A stretch of DNA of 64,000 bases from ATZT02 sp964655115 (lineage in GTDB: Bacteria > Actinomycetota > Actinomycetes > S36-B12 > UBA5976), in contig CAZZKM010000001.1 in assembly GCA_964655115.1 (NCBI GenBank), forward strand, positions 104,078-168,077, given 5' to 3'. Shown piece by piece: positions 1-9,067 of this stretch (the stretch's first letter is position 1; every line of letters begins with the position of its first letter). The translations under genes were made by a program, and so were the position numbers. The notes beneath the pieces are model-generated. The model was not told the DNA's origin and made no database searches. It was given only the letters and a program-made list of their open reading frames with translations.

Positions 1-159
1 TTTGTGGTGGCAAGAGCTGAATCTGGTGAAAAAACAATTCCAGCATGGCTTGATGTGTCCGCACACAACATGCGCGTAATTGTTACTGCAGTACCAGTGA
101 GATCACAAATCGACACAGCTGTTCAAGAACAGTTGATCGTTGAGTTGTACTCCAAGTAA
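1..159 (+). CDS. rpsD: 30S ribosomal protein S4, C-terminal part
   Basis: The frame is open from base 1 and ends at TAA 157-159, leaving 52 C-terminal residues. The last part, with IPAWLDVS near the start and EQLIVELYSK at the end, is the typical end of S4, the 16S rRNA-binding protein that nucleates 30S assembly. It lies 61 nt upstream of rpoA, as in the bacterial alpha operon. The 5' part is outside the window. Confidence 0.93.
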   Translation, partial: FVVARAESGEKTIPAWLDVSAHNMRVIVTAVPVRSQIDTAVQEQLIVELYSK

Positions 160-220
160 TAAAAGCAATATCCCCGACAAGGGCGTCAAATAGTGGTCGC
201 CTGAAAGGTAAGAAAAAAAT

Positions 221-1237
221 ATGTTAATAGCACAACGTCCGATACTGGTTGAAGAACCAATTTCAGATACTCGCGCAAGATATATTCTCGAGCCTCTAGA
301 ACCAGGTTTTGGTTATACGCTGGGAAACTCTTTACGTAGAACTCTTCTTTCTTCAATTCCAGGAGCTGCAATCACCAGCATCCGTATTGAAGGAGCTTTA
401 CATGAATTCACAAACCTTGATGGTGTTGTGGAAGATGTAACCGAAATAGTTTTGAATGTTAAAGACATCGTGGTTTCATCAGATAATGATGAACCTTCAG
501 TGATGCATTTAAAGAAATCAGGACCTGGAGAAGTAACGGCAGGAGATATTTCTGCTCCTGCAGGTGTTGAAGTACACAATCCAAAACACCACATCGCAAC
601 CCTAAATTCCAAAGGCAAAATTGAAATGGAATTAGTAGTTGAACGCGGTCGTGGATATGTTACTGCTGTACAAAATAAAGTAAGCGGTGCAGAAATTGGA
701 CGTATTCCAGTTGATTCTTTATATTCCCCAGTTGTCAAAGTTACTTACAAAGTAGAAGCAACTCGTGTTGAACAAAGAACAGACTTTGATCGTTTAGTTA
801 TCGAAGTTGAAACCAAACCATCCATGAAACCTTCATATGCTGTGGCTTCAGCTGGAAGAACATTGGTTGAACTATTTGGTTTAGCTCATGAATTAAATGT
901 CAATGCAGAAGGAATTGAAATTGGGCCAAGCCCAGTTGATGCTTATGCATTAGAACAACTAAATATGCCAATTGAACAACTTGATTTAACAGTTCGTTCT
1001 TACAACTGTCTAAAGCGCGAAGGCGTGCACACTGTTGGTGAATTGATCACCAGAAGTGAAGCAGATTTGATGGATGTAAGAAACTTTGGTCAAAAATCAA
1101 TTGATGAAGTTCATGCCAAACTACAAATGCTTGGTTTGAAACTAAAAGATTCACCAGCTGGTTATGACAGAACCAAAGCAGCAGGCTACATCGAAGAAAA
1201 CGATGAAGAAAATCTTGCTGAAGACGAGAAGTTCTAA
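221..1237 (+). CDS. rpoA: RNA polymerase alpha subunit
   Basis: This 338-residue protein has the assembly N-terminal domain (about 1-230; [15 protein letters not shown] near residue 30 is the alpha dimer signature) and the DNA- and activator-binding C-terminal domain (about 250-310, with [20 protein letters not shown]). An acidic tail follows. It forms the homodimer on which beta and beta' assemble. It sits between rpsD and rplQ as expected. The ATG is preceded by a weak GAAAGGT ribosome site. Nothing unusual was seen in the sequence. Confidence 0.98.
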   Translation: MLIAQRPILVEEPISDTRARYILEPLEPGFGYTLGNSLRRTLLSSIPGAAITSIRIEGALHEFTNLDGVVEDVTEIVLNVKDIVVSSDNDEPSVMHLKKSGPGEVTAGDISAPAGVEVHNPKHHIATLNSKGKIEMELVVERGRGYVTAVQNKVSGAEIGRIPVDSLYSPVVKVTYKVEATRVEQRTDFDRLVIEVETKPSMKPSYAVASAGRTLVELFGLAHELNVNAEGIEIGPSPVDAYALEQLNMPIEQLDLTVRSYNCLKREGVHTVGELITRSEADLMDVRNFGQKSIDEVHAKLQMLGLKLKDSPAGYDRTKAAGYIEENDEENLAEDEKF

Positions 1238-1272
1238 AAACCAACCACGACGCTAAAAAGTAGGAGAACAAA

Positions 1273-1767
1273 ATGGCAGCACCAACCCAAGGTACGCGTC
1301 TTGGTGGTTCACCAGCACATCAAAAATTGATATTGGCAAACCTTGCTACATCACTTTTTGAAAAAGGAAAAATCACAACCACAGAAGCAAAAGCTAAGAA
1401 ACTTCGTCCCTTTGCAGAAAGAATTATTTCTCAAGCAAAAAGAGGAGACCTTGCTTCTAGAAGACGTGTGTTAGCCGTAATTAGAAACAAATCAGTAGTG
1501 CATTCATTGTTTACTGAAATTGGTCCAAGCTTTGCAAAAAGAAATGGTGGTTATTTAAGAATCACCAAACTTGGTCCAAGAAAAGGTGACAATGCACCAA
1601 TGGCAGTAATTGAGTTAGTAGAAGCTTTGGCTGAAAAAGTCGTAGCGGCAGCAGAAAGTGCAACTAAGAATGCAGCAAAAGTAGAAGCTGCAGAAAGTGC
1701 ACCTGTATCTACTGAAGCAAAACCTGCAAAGAAAACTGCTAAAAAAGAAACAGCAAAGAAAGCATAA
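1273..1767 (+). CDS. rplQ: 50S ribosomal protein L17 with Ala/Lys tail
   Basis: The first 115 or so residues are L17 ([19 protein letters not shown] near the start; [20 protein letters not shown] further on), a protein around the peptide exit tunnel. About 45 extra residues rich in Ala, Lys and Glu follow; such tails are common on actinobacterial L17 and are probably disordered. The gene follows rpoA by 35 nt with an AGGAG site before the ATG. It is the last ribosomal gene of this operon. Confidence 0.97.
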   Translation: MAAPTQGTRLGGSPAHQKLILANLATSLFEKGKITTTEAKAKKLRPFAERIISQAKRGDLASRRRVLAVIRNKSVVHSLFTEIGPSFAKRNGGYLRITKLGPRKGDNAPMAVIELVEALAEKVVAAAESATKNAAKVEAAESAPVSTEAKPAKKTAKKETAKKA

Positions 1768-1797
1768 TTTTTTTAGTAGAATTTGAAAATGAAAATT

Positions 1798-1830
1798 AAT
1801 AAGCCCGCTTCTTTCGGAGGCGGGCTTATT
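1798..1830 (+). promoter_or_regulatory. GC-rich hairpin covering the truA start
   Basis: A perfect 11-bp inverted repeat (arms 1798-1808 and 1820-1830, 11-nt loop) lies 30 nt after the rplQ stop. The loop holds GGAG of the probable truA ribosome site and the 3' arm contains the ATT proposed as the truA start. No T-run follows on the plus strand, so it is not a standard intrinsic terminator. It could limit truA translation or mark the end of the ribosomal transcript. The repeat is seen; the role is inferred. Confidence 0.7.
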
Positions 1831-2631
1831 CGTATCCGTTTAGATATTGCTTATGACGGCACAGATTTTGCAGGTTTTGGTACTCAACCACAACAGCGAA
1901 CTGTGCAAGGTGAATTAAATAAAGTTTTAAAAAAATTCTTAAGAGTATCCTCGATAAAAACTATTGGAGCAGGAAGAACAGATAAAGGAGTTCATGCTCG
2001 CGGTCAAGTAGTTCATTTTGATGTTTTAGAAAATACTTGGAAAAGTATAAAAGATCCAATGTATAAATTTAGAAGATTATTACCAGTTGATTTACAAGTT
2101 AGAAAAGCAAGTATTGTGCCTCTTGATTTTGATGCCAGATATAGCGCTTTAACTAGAAGATATTCATATACAGTTTGTGACTCGAAAGAAGGTTTAGATC
2201 CATTTAATTCTAGATTTGTTTTAGATTATAGAAAAAAGTTAGATGATCACGATATGAATAAAGCAAGTCAATTATTAATTGGTTTAAATGATTTTTATGC
2301 TTTTTGTAAAACTAGAGCAGGATCTACCACCATTAGAAATTTAATTAAATTTAGATGGACTAGAAAAAGCCAATTTTTAACCGCGGAAGTAATTGCTGAT
2401 GCATTTTGCTATTCCATGGTTAGAGGACTAGTGGGAGCAGTCTTGCAGGTGGGAACAGGTAAGAAAAGTATTAATTGGCCAAAAGAAATTATGGAAAAAA
2501 GAAAGAAAGTTACTGATTTAAACGTAGTCTCTCCAAGTGCCCTTATTTTAGAAGAAGTTAGCTATCCTCACCCATCTTTATATAAATCTCAATACGAATT
2601 AACTCGTCGATTAAGAACTCTGGAAGAATAA
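1828..2631 (+). CDS. truA: tRNA pseudouridine(38-40) synthase
   Basis: TruA makes pseudouridine at positions 38-40 of the tRNA anticodon arm. The catalytic Asp lies in GAGRTDKGVHARGQVVHFD, and the RLDIAYDGTDFAGF start is typical of the family. The frame stays open upstream to TTG 1783 and ATG 1789, but those add residues encoded by a terminator-like hairpin and lack a ribosome site. A GGAGG at 1816-1820, 7 nt before ATT 1828, would give M-RIRLDIAYDG, exactly the family N-terminus, so ATT is chosen here. If ATT is not used, the start is ATG 1789. The gene closes the rpoA-rplQ-truA cluster. Confidence 0.9.
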   Translation: MRIRLDIAYDGTDFAGFGTQPQQRTVQGELNKVLKKFLRVSSIKTIGAGRTDKGVHARGQVVHFDVLENTWKSIKDPMYKFRRLLPVDLQVRKASIVPLDFDARYSALTRRYSYTVCDSKEGLDPFNSRFVLDYRKKLDDHDMNKASQLLIGLNDFYAFCKTRAGSTTIRNLIKFRWTRKSQFLTAEVIADAFCYSMVRGLVGAVLQVGTGKKSINWPKEIMEKRKKVTDLNVVSPSALILEEVSYPHPSLYKSQYELTRRLRTLEE

Positions 2632-2635
2632 AGTT

Positions 2636-3466
2636 ATGTCTTCCCAAATTTGGCTAAATGATGAATTAGTCGATAGCGAAAATGCAAAGGTAAGTGTTTT
2701 TGACCACGGTTTTACAGTTGGCGATGGAGCATTTGAAACTTTAAAAGTAGTTGATAAAAATCCAGTAGCCCTTACTCGACATATTGAAAGACTTACTTAT
2801 TCCTTAAAAACAATTGGAATCGATTTTGAAAAGCAAGATTTATTAAGAAAAGCAATTGATGAAGTAATTAGTGCAAATCCTCAATTAGGTTCCACCATGA
2901 GAATGAGAATTACCTACACAAGTGGCATAGGACCTCTTGGAAGTGATCGAACTAAAGATAATTTCACACTTGTAGTAGCAGTAAGTCCAGAAGCCAATTG
3001 GCCAGAAACTGCAATCGTTGTCACAGTTGATGAACCTAGAAATGATAAAAGTATGTTGGCAGGTTCAAAAACAACTTCTTATGCTCAAAATGCTGCAGTG
3101 TTAGCTATGGCTAAAGCTAAGAATGCCCATGAAGCAATCATGCCTAACACGAGAAATCAATTGTGTGAAGGAACTGGCTCGAATATTTTTGTGGTTAAAG
3201 ATGGAAAAGTAATGACGCCACCATTAAGCAGTGGTTGTTTAGGTGGAATTACTAGAGCATTAGTTTGCCAATGGTTTGATGTCAAAGAAGTTGATCTACC
3301 CATGTCAATCTTGAATGAAGCTGACGAAGCATTTCTAACTTCATCGACAAGAGATATTCAACCAATTTCAAAAATAAATGATCGTGAATTAAAAGCACCC
3401 GGTCCAATAAGTATTAAGTTAAGGGATGAATTTAAAGAAAAAATTTCCAAAAATTGGGATGCTTAA
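2636..3466 (+). CDS. class IV PLP aminotransferase (PabC/DAAT/IlvE-like)
   Basis: The 276-residue protein has the fold-type IV hallmarks: SVFDHGFTVGDGAFETLKV near residue 20, the PLP lysine in SKTTSYAQN (about residue 145), EGTGSNIFVV, and LSSGCLGGITRALV. Members are branched-chain or D-amino-acid aminotransferases or aminodeoxychorismate lyase (PabC, folate pathway). Its length fits PabC and D-amino-acid aminotransferase better than IlvE, but the substrate cannot be settled here. It starts 4 nt after truA and is probably cotranscribed. Neighbours give no further clue. Confidence 0.85.
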   Translation: MSSQIWLNDELVDSENAKVSVFDHGFTVGDGAFETLKVVDKNPVALTRHIERLTYSLKTIGIDFEKQDLLRKAIDEVISANPQLGSTMRMRITYTSGIGPLGSDRTKDNFTLVVAVSPEANWPETAIVVTVDEPRNDKSMLAGSKTTSYAQNAAVLAMAKAKNAHEAIMPNTRNQLCEGTGSNIFVVKDGKVMTPPLSSGCLGGITRALVCQWFDVKEVDLPMSILNEADEAFLTSSTRDIQPISKINDRELKAPGPISIKLRDEFKEKISKNWDA

Positions 3467-3476
3467 GCACTAATTT

Positions 3477-3556
3477 CTTGAGGAAAACAAGCCTTTGACC
3501 CTCGAATCTGGGCTGTTTGGGCCTATTGGGTAATCTGTAACCTCAAGTGTTTTTTT
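3477..3556 (+). promoter_or_regulatory. structured leader or terminator before rplM
   Basis: CTTGAGG at 3477-3483 pairs with CCTCAAG at 3541-3547 and encloses 57 nt with smaller possible stems; TTTTTTT follows at 3550-3556. This could be the terminator of the preceding operon, or a folded leader controlling L13/S9 synthesis as ribosomal-protein leaders do elsewhere. A TTGACC at 3495-3500 could be a -35 box inside it, but no good -10 was found. The base pairing is seen; the function is uncertain. Confidence 0.4.
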
Positions 3557-3597
3557 GGAAGTTAACAAAACCCCAAGGAAAAGAAGAGTAGAAAAGT

Positions 3598-4050
3598 ATG
3601 CGCACGTTCAGCCCAAAGGCTAGTGAAGTAGTTCGTCAATGGCACATTCTTGATGCCACCGATATTCCACTAGGTCGAATTGCTTCTGCTGCTGCAACTA
3701 TTCTTCGCGGCAAACACAAACCAACTTTTGCACCACATGTTGATACAGGTGATTTTGTAATTGTTTTGAATGCAGGAAAAGTTTCACTTTCAGGTTCAAA
3801 GAAAACAGAAAAGAAAGCATTTTCATACTCTGGTTTTCCAGGTGGACTTACTGCAATTGGTTATGACAAATTATTAGAAAAAAATCCTGAAAAAGCAATC
3901 CAATTAGCAGTTAAGGGAATGCTTCCACATAACAAACTTGGCAACAAAATGATCAAGAAATTAAAAGTTTATGCAGATGCAAACCATCCACATTCTGCAC
4001 AAAACCCAAAGCCTTATGAAATTAAACAAATCAAACAAGTAGCTAACTAA
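3598..4050 (+). CDS. rplM: 50S ribosomal protein L13
   Basis: The 150-residue L13 is an early 23S rRNA-binding assembly protein. It is recognised by [19 protein letters not shown] at about residue 17, [19 protein letters not shown], and [20 protein letters not shown]. It starts at ATG behind an AAGGAAAAGAAGAG purine tract and lies 11 nt before rpsI, the usual L13-S9 pair. It has ordinary family length and no missing segments. Confidence 0.97.
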   Translation: MRTFSPKASEVVRQWHILDATDIPLGRIASAAATILRGKHKPTFAPHVDTGDFVIVLNAGKVSLSGSKKTEKKAFSYSGFPGGLTAIGYDKLLEKNPEKAIQLAVKGMLPHNKLGNKMIKKLKVYADANHPHSAQNPKPYEIKQIKQVAN

Positions 4051-4061
4051 AGGAAAATATT

Positions 4062-4520
4062 TTGACTGAGTCACAAACTTATGTAACAAGTGAATCCGAA
4101 AAGTCTTTCAAACCGCTAAAGACTGGTAAACAAGGTCCTTCAGCAGGAACTGGTAGAAGAAAAGAAGCAATTGCCAGAGTCAGAATTGTTCCAGGAAACG
4201 GCAAGTTTGTTGTTAATGGAAAAGATTTAGCGACTTATTTTCCAAACAAATTGCATCAACAATTAGTTAATGATCCTTTTAAGATTCTAGGAATTGAAAA
4301 AGCCTATGACGTTATTGCTGAAATTGTGGGCGGTGGCTCAAGTGGTCAAGCTGGAGCTTTAAGACTTGGAATTGCAAGAGCACTAAATGCAGTTGATGTA
4401 GAAGTAAATCGTCCAATTTTGAAAAAAGCAGGTTTCTTAACTCGTGATCCAAGAGTTATTGAACGTAAAAAAGCTGGATTGAAAAAAGCTCGTAAGCGCT
4501 CGCAATACAGCAAGAGATAA
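4062..4520 (+). CDS. rpsI: 30S ribosomal protein S9
   Basis: The 152-residue S9 contacts the P-site tRNA through its C-terminal tail, here ending in [12 protein letters not shown] with the conserved terminal Lys-Arg. [17 protein letters not shown] marks the start of the globular domain; about 25 residues precede it, as in actinobacteria. The start is TTG with AAAGGAAAA about 8 nt upstream. It follows rplM and precedes glmM by 4 nt. Confidence 0.97.
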   Translation: MTESQTYVTSESEKSFKPLKTGKQGPSAGTGRRKEAIARVRIVPGNGKFVVNGKDLATYFPNKLHQQLVNDPFKILGIEKAYDVIAEIVGGGSSGQAGALRLGIARALNAVDVEVNRPILKKAGFLTRDPRVIERKKAGLKKARKRSQYSKR

Positions 4521-4524
4521 ATCT

Positions 4525-5859
4525 ATGGGCCGATTATTCGGCACCGATGGTGTGCGAGGTTGTGCAAATAAAGATCTCACTCCTGAATTAGTTTTCTCCC
4601 TTGGTAAATCTGCATCGTTAGTTATTGCTCAACAACATGGCAAAGGTAGAGCCAGTGCTGTTGTTGGAAGAGATCCACGTGCAAGTGGAGAAATGTTAGA
4701 AGCAGCTCTAATTGCAGGTCTTGCCACAGTTGGGGTTGATGTATTAAAAGTTGGAGTTTTACCAACTCCGGCAATTGCCTATTTAACTCAGTATTACAAA
4801 GCAGATTTAGGAGTTGTTTTATCTGCTTCACATAATGTTTTTTCGGATAACGGTGTGAAATTCTTTTCAAAAGATGGAAAAAAACTTCCTGATGAAGTTG
4901 AAGATGAAATTGAAAAAAACTTAGAGACAAAAGTGCCACATCCAACTGGAAGTGAAGTTGGTCGAGTGAGAGAAATGGCTGATGCTTACGAGGCTTATTT
5001 AACTCATCTTTTAGAAACAGTTCCAAGTGCAGCCCTTAAAGGTTTAAAAGTTGTAGTGGATTGTGCAAATGGAGCAGCAAGTGAAGTAGCACCAGATTTA
5101 TATCAACGCGCAGGTGCTGAAGTAATTGCCATTCACAATTCACCAAATGGAATAAATATCAACGATAATTGCGGATCAACTCATATGGGGTCATTAATTG
5201 AAAGAGTTAAAAAAGAAAAAGCTGATATTGGAATAGCTCACGATGGCGATGCTGATAGATGTTTAGCAGTTGATGAATTGGGAAATATTATTGATGGTGA
5301 TCACATATTAGCTTTGTTGGCAAAAGATTTTAAAAACTCTAAAAAATTACATGCTGAAACTGTTGTTTCTACAGTCATGGCAAATTTAGGTTTTAAAATT
5401 GCCATGAAAAATGAAGCAATTTCAATAATCGAAACTCAAGTAGGAGATCGTTACGTATTAGAGGCTATGGAAGAAAAAAATTACGTTCTAGGTGGGGAAC
5501 AATCAGGACATGTAATTATGCGAAATTACTCCACCACAGGGGATGGATTATTGACAGCACTGCATTTAATGAATGTATTAAATAGTGAAAAAAAATCACT
5601 TTCAAATATTTCTCAAATAGTGAAGAAATATCCTCAAATTTTAATAAATGTTTCAGATGTAGATAAATCAAAAATAAGTAATTCAAAATTACAAGACGCA
5701 GTAAAAAATGCTGAACAAAGTTTAAATCAAAAAGGAAGAGTTTTATTAAGACCAAGTGGCACAGAGTCTTTGATTAGAGTAATGGTTGAAGCTGAAACTC
5801 AAGATTTGGCAGAAAAAATTGCCCAAGAATTAGTAGCAGTAGTTAAAAGTACTTGCTAA
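4525..5859 (+). CDS. glmM: phosphoglucosamine mutase
   Basis: GlmM interconverts glucosamine-6-phosphate and glucosamine-1-phosphate on the way to UDP-GlcNAc and peptidoglycan. The 444-residue protein has the phosphoserine loop SASHN (about residue 100), metal loop DGDADR (about 240), sugar loop GGEQSGHVIM and the phosphate-binding RPSGTESLIRVMVEAE near the C-terminus. GRLFGTDGVRG is the classic N-terminus. It is probably cotranscribed with rplM-rpsI. glmS, the preceding enzyme of the pathway, lies 1.3 kb away. Confidence 0.97.
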   Translation: MGRLFGTDGVRGCANKDLTPELVFSLGKSASLVIAQQHGKGRASAVVGRDPRASGEMLEAALIAGLATVGVDVLKVGVLPTPAIAYLTQYYKADLGVVLSASHNVFSDNGVKFFSKDGKKLPDEVEDEIEKNLETKVPHPTGSEVGRVREMADAYEAYLTHLLETVPSAALKGLKVVVDCANGAASEVAPDLYQRAGAEVIAIHNSPNGININDNCGSTHMGSLIERVKKEKADIGIAHDGDADRCLAVDELGNIIDGDHILALLAKDFKNSKKLHAETVVSTVMANLGFKIAMKNEAISIIETQVGDRYVLEAMEEKNYVLGGEQSGHVIMRNYSTTGDGLLTALHLMNVLNSEKKSLSNISQIVKKYPQILINVSDVDKSKISNSKLQDAVKNAEQSLNQKGRVLLRPSGTESLIRVMVEAETQDLAEKIAQELVAVVKSTC

Positions 5860-6455
5860 GCAAGAAGTAATTTATCAAAAATAGAATAAATTAAGTCGAC
5901 CCATTTTTCTTTATCCATAGGAACAGTACTTATATCGTCAACCACAATTCCAATTGTGTAAGCCTGAACAAATACTGCGATTACTTTTGGATCTAATTCT
6001 TTTTTAATAAATCCTTTTTCTTGAGCTTCTCTAAAAACATCAGTTAGTGCATTAGTTAATCGATCTTGTGATTCTGCTAATTGAGCACCAAGTCGTGGAT
6101 TATTTCTAGTAAGTGAAATAGTTTCAGTTCTTTCTAATCTAAAAGGTGCTCTTTCTGAACTATGACTATAAGTTGCATACTCTCTTAAAACTTTGAGAAT
6201 ATCTTCTCTTGATTTTGAGGCACTCAAATGATTAGTCAAGGTAATAATTGATTCATCTACCCATTGACTAAATCTTCTAACTCTGACAGTTTCAACTAAT
6301 TCACCAAAATCATCAAAATGATGATACAAAGAACCTTTGGTAATTCCTGAAGTCTCAAGGACCATATCTGAAGTTATCTCATGCCAACTATTAGATTTAG
6401 ATAAATCAAGAAAAGTTTGAATTAACTTTTCTTTAGTTGGATGAATTATGGTCAT
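5856..6455 (-). CDS. TetR-family transcriptional regulator
   Basis: The 199-residue protein has a TetR helix-turn-helix at about residues 10-55 (ETSGITKGSLYHHFDDFGEL is the recognition helix region) and a ligand-binding C-terminal domain. It is convergent with glmM (4-nt overlap) and lies upstream of yaaA on the same strand, 17 nt from it, so the two may form an operon. Its ligand is unknown. A short inverted repeat overlapping its start codon could be its own operator. Confidence 0.88.
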   Translation of the reverse strand: MTIIHPTKEKLIQTFLDLSKSNSWHEITSDMVLETSGITKGSLYHHFDDFGELVETVRVRRFSQWVDESIITLTNHLSASKSREDILKVLREYATYSHSSERAPFRLERTETISLTRNNPRLGAQLAESQDRLTNALTDVFREAQEKGFIKKELDPKVIAVFVQAYTIGIVVDDISTVPMDKEKWVDLIYSIFDKLLLA

Positions 6456-6472
6456 AAGAATAAGTTATCTTA
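6455..6472. promoter_or_regulatory. possible TetR operator
   Basis: TAAGA (6455-6459) and TCTTA (6468-6472) form a short inverted repeat with 8-nt spacing over the tetR start. On the minus strand it contains TAAGAT, a possible -10 box. Self-repression through such a site is common in TetR regulators. The arms are only 5 bp, so chance cannot be excluded. Confidence 0.3.
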
Positions 6473-7162
6473 CTAAGACGCAATTACATCCAAATACCAA
6501 CAAGTTTTACTCGTTGGCTTAATTAATTCTGACTTAAATTTTTTATTTACTAGCTTCTGTAACTCTTGAGGTGTCTTTGGAGGTTTACTTGATTGTACTA
6601 AAAGTTTAGTTACCTCGCCCCGGGTCTTTTTTGACATGTGAGTTACAACAGATTTTTTACCGTTCTTCAATGTGAACACTCTTATTCCTACTGTTTTATT
6701 TAAATCTGGAGCCCAGACTCCTTGATAGGTACTAGATCTACAATCAACAATTAAATTAGTTTTTATTTTTTCTAAAGCTTGCGGTAATACTTTTTTCCAT
6801 AAAGAATTTAAAGAACCTATTTTGGGCAATGACTTTGCCATATCCAATTTGTAGCTTGGAATTTTATCTTCTAATTTAACTGCGCCAAATAATGCAGAAA
6901 TAATGACAATACTTTTAATCGCTCTTTTTTTACTCTTAGAATCTAATGAATTAAAATCAAGTGCTTGATACAAAACTCCTGAATAAACATCAATTGCTTT
7001 TGCAGTGGGAAGTTTATTTACTTTTGTACCCATTGCATCCCAAGTTTTCTTTCTGGTGCTGGTTAAGTCTTTAGCAAAAGACAGACTAGACAAATTGACT
7101 AATTTGCCCTTTTCAACAGAGTTCTTGCCTTCACTGGGTGGCAAAAGGATGAGCACAGACAT
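6473..7162 (-). CDS. yaaA: YaaA/UPF0246 family peroxide-stress protein
   Basis: The N-terminus MSVLILLPPSEGKN and the downstream KKTRGEVTKLLVQ segment match the YaaA (DUF328) family; E. coli YaaA lowers free iron under peroxide stress and binds DNA. The frame extends to TTG 7177, but GAAGG (minus strand, 7175-7171) sits 8 nt before ATG 7162, giving the family N-terminus and 229 residues. It lies downstream of the TetR gene and divergent from glmS. Confidence 0.85.
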   Translation of the reverse strand: MSVLILLPPSEGKNSVEKGKLVNLSSLSFAKDLTSTRKKTWDAMGTKVNKLPTAKAIDVYSGVLYQALDFNSLDSKSKKRAIKSIVIISALFGAVKLEDKIPSYKLDMAKSLPKIGSLNSLWKKVLPQALEKIKTNLIVDCRSSTYQGVWAPDLNKTVGIRVFTLKNGKKSVVTHMSKKTRGEVTKLLVQSSKPPKTPQELQKLVNKKFKSELIKPTSKTCWYLDVIAS

Positions 7163-7189
7163 AAACATTACCTTCAAGTTTGGTTCGTC

Positions 7190-7195
7190 TAGGCT
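7190..7195 (+). promoter_or_regulatory. glmS -10 box, probably leaderless
   Basis: TAGGCT ends 9 nt before the glmS ATG at 7205, with no Shine-Dalgarno sequence between. TTACCT at 7168-7173 could be a -35 box (16-nt spacing). The geometry predicts an mRNA beginning at or within a few bases of the start codon. Confidence 0.5.
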
Positions 7196-7204
7196 GTTAA
7201 CACA

Positions 7205-9055
7205 ATGTGTGGAATTGTCGGTTATGTAGGAAATAAGCAGGCTCTTAATGTTGTAGTTGAGGGCTTACGAAAACTTGAGTATCGAGGTTATGACTCAGCT
7301 GGTGTTGCTGTTGTTAATGACAACAAATTAAATGTTAGAAAAAAAGCAGGTAAATTAACTAATTTAGAAACTCTCATCGGATCAGATCCACTTCCTGACT
7401 CAACAACTGCAATAGGTCACACTCGCTGGGCAACACATGGAATCCCAAATGATGCTAATGCACATCCTCACGTTGATGAATCAAATGAAATAGCAGTTAT
7501 TCATAACGGAATAATTGAAAACTTTGCAGAATTAAGAAAAGAATTACAAAATAATGGAGTCAAACTAAATAGTGATACTGACACTGAAGTTGTAGCCCAT
7601 TTACTTAATGTGGAATATCCAAAATCAAATAATGATTTAGCAGAAAGTATGCGAAAAGTTGTGAGAAGACTTAAAGGCGCATTTACTTTAGTTGCAGTTC
7701 ATGCTCAACAACCAGACGTTGTAGTAGGTGCTAGAAGAAATTCACCCTTGGTGGTTGGTAAAGGAAATGGAGAAAACTTTTTAGCATCAGATGTAGCAGC
7801 ATTTATTGCACACACAAAGAATGCAATTGAATTAGGTCAAGATCAAGTCGTTGAACTAAGACACAACAAAATCACTATTACAGATTTTGATGGCAAGCCT
7901 GCACAAACTAAAGAATTTGTAGTTAATTGGGATGCAAAAGCTGCTGAGAAAGGTGGCTTTGATTTATTTATGTTGAAAGAAATTTTTGAGCAACCAAAAG
8001 CAGTAGCTGAAACTTTAGTGGGAAGACTTGCTCAAGATGGAAAATTGGTTTTAGAAGAAATGAAACTTTCTATCGGAGAAATTGCCAACATTGAAAAAAT
8101 AATATTTGTAGCTTGTGGAACCGCTTATCACTCAGGACTAATTGGTAAATATGCCATGGAACGCTGGACCAGAATTCCTTGCGAAGTAGAACTTGCCAGT
8201 GAATTTAGATATCGAGATCCAATATTAAATGAAAGAACTTTAGTTGTTGCAATTTCTCAAAGTGGTGAAACTATGGACACGTTGATGGCGATAAGACATG
8301 CTAAATCTCAAAAAGCAAAAGTATTGGCTATTTGCAATACACAAGGTTCCACAATTCCACGAGAATCAGATGCAGTTTTATATACCCGTGGCGGACCAGA
8401 AATTGCAGTAGCTTCTACAAAAGCATTTTTAACTCAAGTAGTGGCTGTGGAATTATTAGCACTTTATTTTGCTGAATTAAGACTAGATAAACCAACGGAA
8501 GAAATAAAACAAGTGATGACTGAATTGGCAGATATTTCTCATCAAATAGACACAGTTTTAGATACCACAGATGCTGTTAATGAATTGGCTAAAAAATATG
8601 TAAATGCTCAAAGTGTTTTGTTTATTGGAAGACATGTGGGTTATCCAGTTGCTTTAGAAGGTGCATTAAAACTTAAAGAACTTGCTTATATGCATGCTGA
8701 AGGTTTTGCTGCCGGTGAATTAAAACATGGCCCTATTGCATTAATTGAAGAGGGAATTCCCGTAGTTATTGTGGTGCCAAGTGTGAGAGAAGAAAAGGAA
8801 TTACACGAAAAAGTAGTTTCAAATATTCAGGAAGTAAGAGCAAGAGGAGCAAAAACAATATTGGTAGTTGAAGAAGGAGATGATTCAATAGTTGATTTTG
8901 CAGATCACATAATCAGAATTCCAAAAACAAGTTCACTTTTACAACCACTTGTTGCTACAGTTCCATTGCAAGTATTTTCATGCGCACTAGCCACACTCAA
9001 AGGTCACGATGTTGACCAACCCCGTAATCTGGCTAAATCAGTCACAGTTGAATAA
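7205..9055 (+). CDS. glmS: glutamine--fructose-6-phosphate aminotransferase
   Basis: GlmS makes glucosamine-6-phosphate from fructose-6-phosphate and glutamine, the committed step to UDP-GlcNAc. In 616 residues it has the glutaminase domain (MCGIVGYVG; Cys2 is the nucleophile, which fixes the start), then two SIS sugar-isomerase domains (ACGTAYHSGLIGKYAMER, SQSGETMDT, and GRHVGYPVALEGALKLKELAY). The C-terminus DQPRNLAKSVTVE is canonical. No glmS ribozyme was seen in the very short upstream gap. acpS follows by 12 nt. Confidence 0.98.
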   Translation: MCGIVGYVGNKQALNVVVEGLRKLEYRGYDSAGVAVVNDNKLNVRKKAGKLTNLETLIGSDPLPDSTTAIGHTRWATHGIPNDANAHPHVDESNEIAVIHNGIIENFAELRKELQNNGVKLNSDTDTEVVAHLLNVEYPKSNNDLAESMRKVVRRLKGAFTLVAVHAQQPDVVVGARRNSPLVVGKGNGENFLASDVAAFIAHTKNAIELGQDQVVELRHNKITITDFDGKPAQTKEFVVNWDAKAAEKGGFDLFMLKEIFEQPKAVAETLVGRLAQDGKLVLEEMKLSIGEIANIEKIIFVACGTAYHSGLIGKYAMERWTRIPCEVELASEFRYRDPILNERTLVVAISQSGETMDTLMAIRHAKSQKAKVLAICNTQGSTIPRESDAVLYTRGGPEIAVASTKAFLTQVVAVELLALYFAELRLDKPTEEIKQVMTELADISHQIDTVLDTTDAVNELAKKYVNAQSVLFIGRHVGYPVALEGALKLKELAYMHAEGFAAGELKHGPIALIEEGIPVVIVVPSVREEKELHEKVVSNIQEVRARGAKTILVVEEGDDSIVDFADHIIRIPKTSSLLQPLVATVPLQVFSCALATLKGHDVDQPRNLAKSVTVE

Positions 9056-9067
9056 AAGGATTTATAA

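Noticed and set aside
7178..7204. A glmS ribozyme or riboswitch upstream of glmS
   Set aside because: Only 42 nt separate the divergent start codons, too few for the ribozyme, and the promoter appears leaderless.
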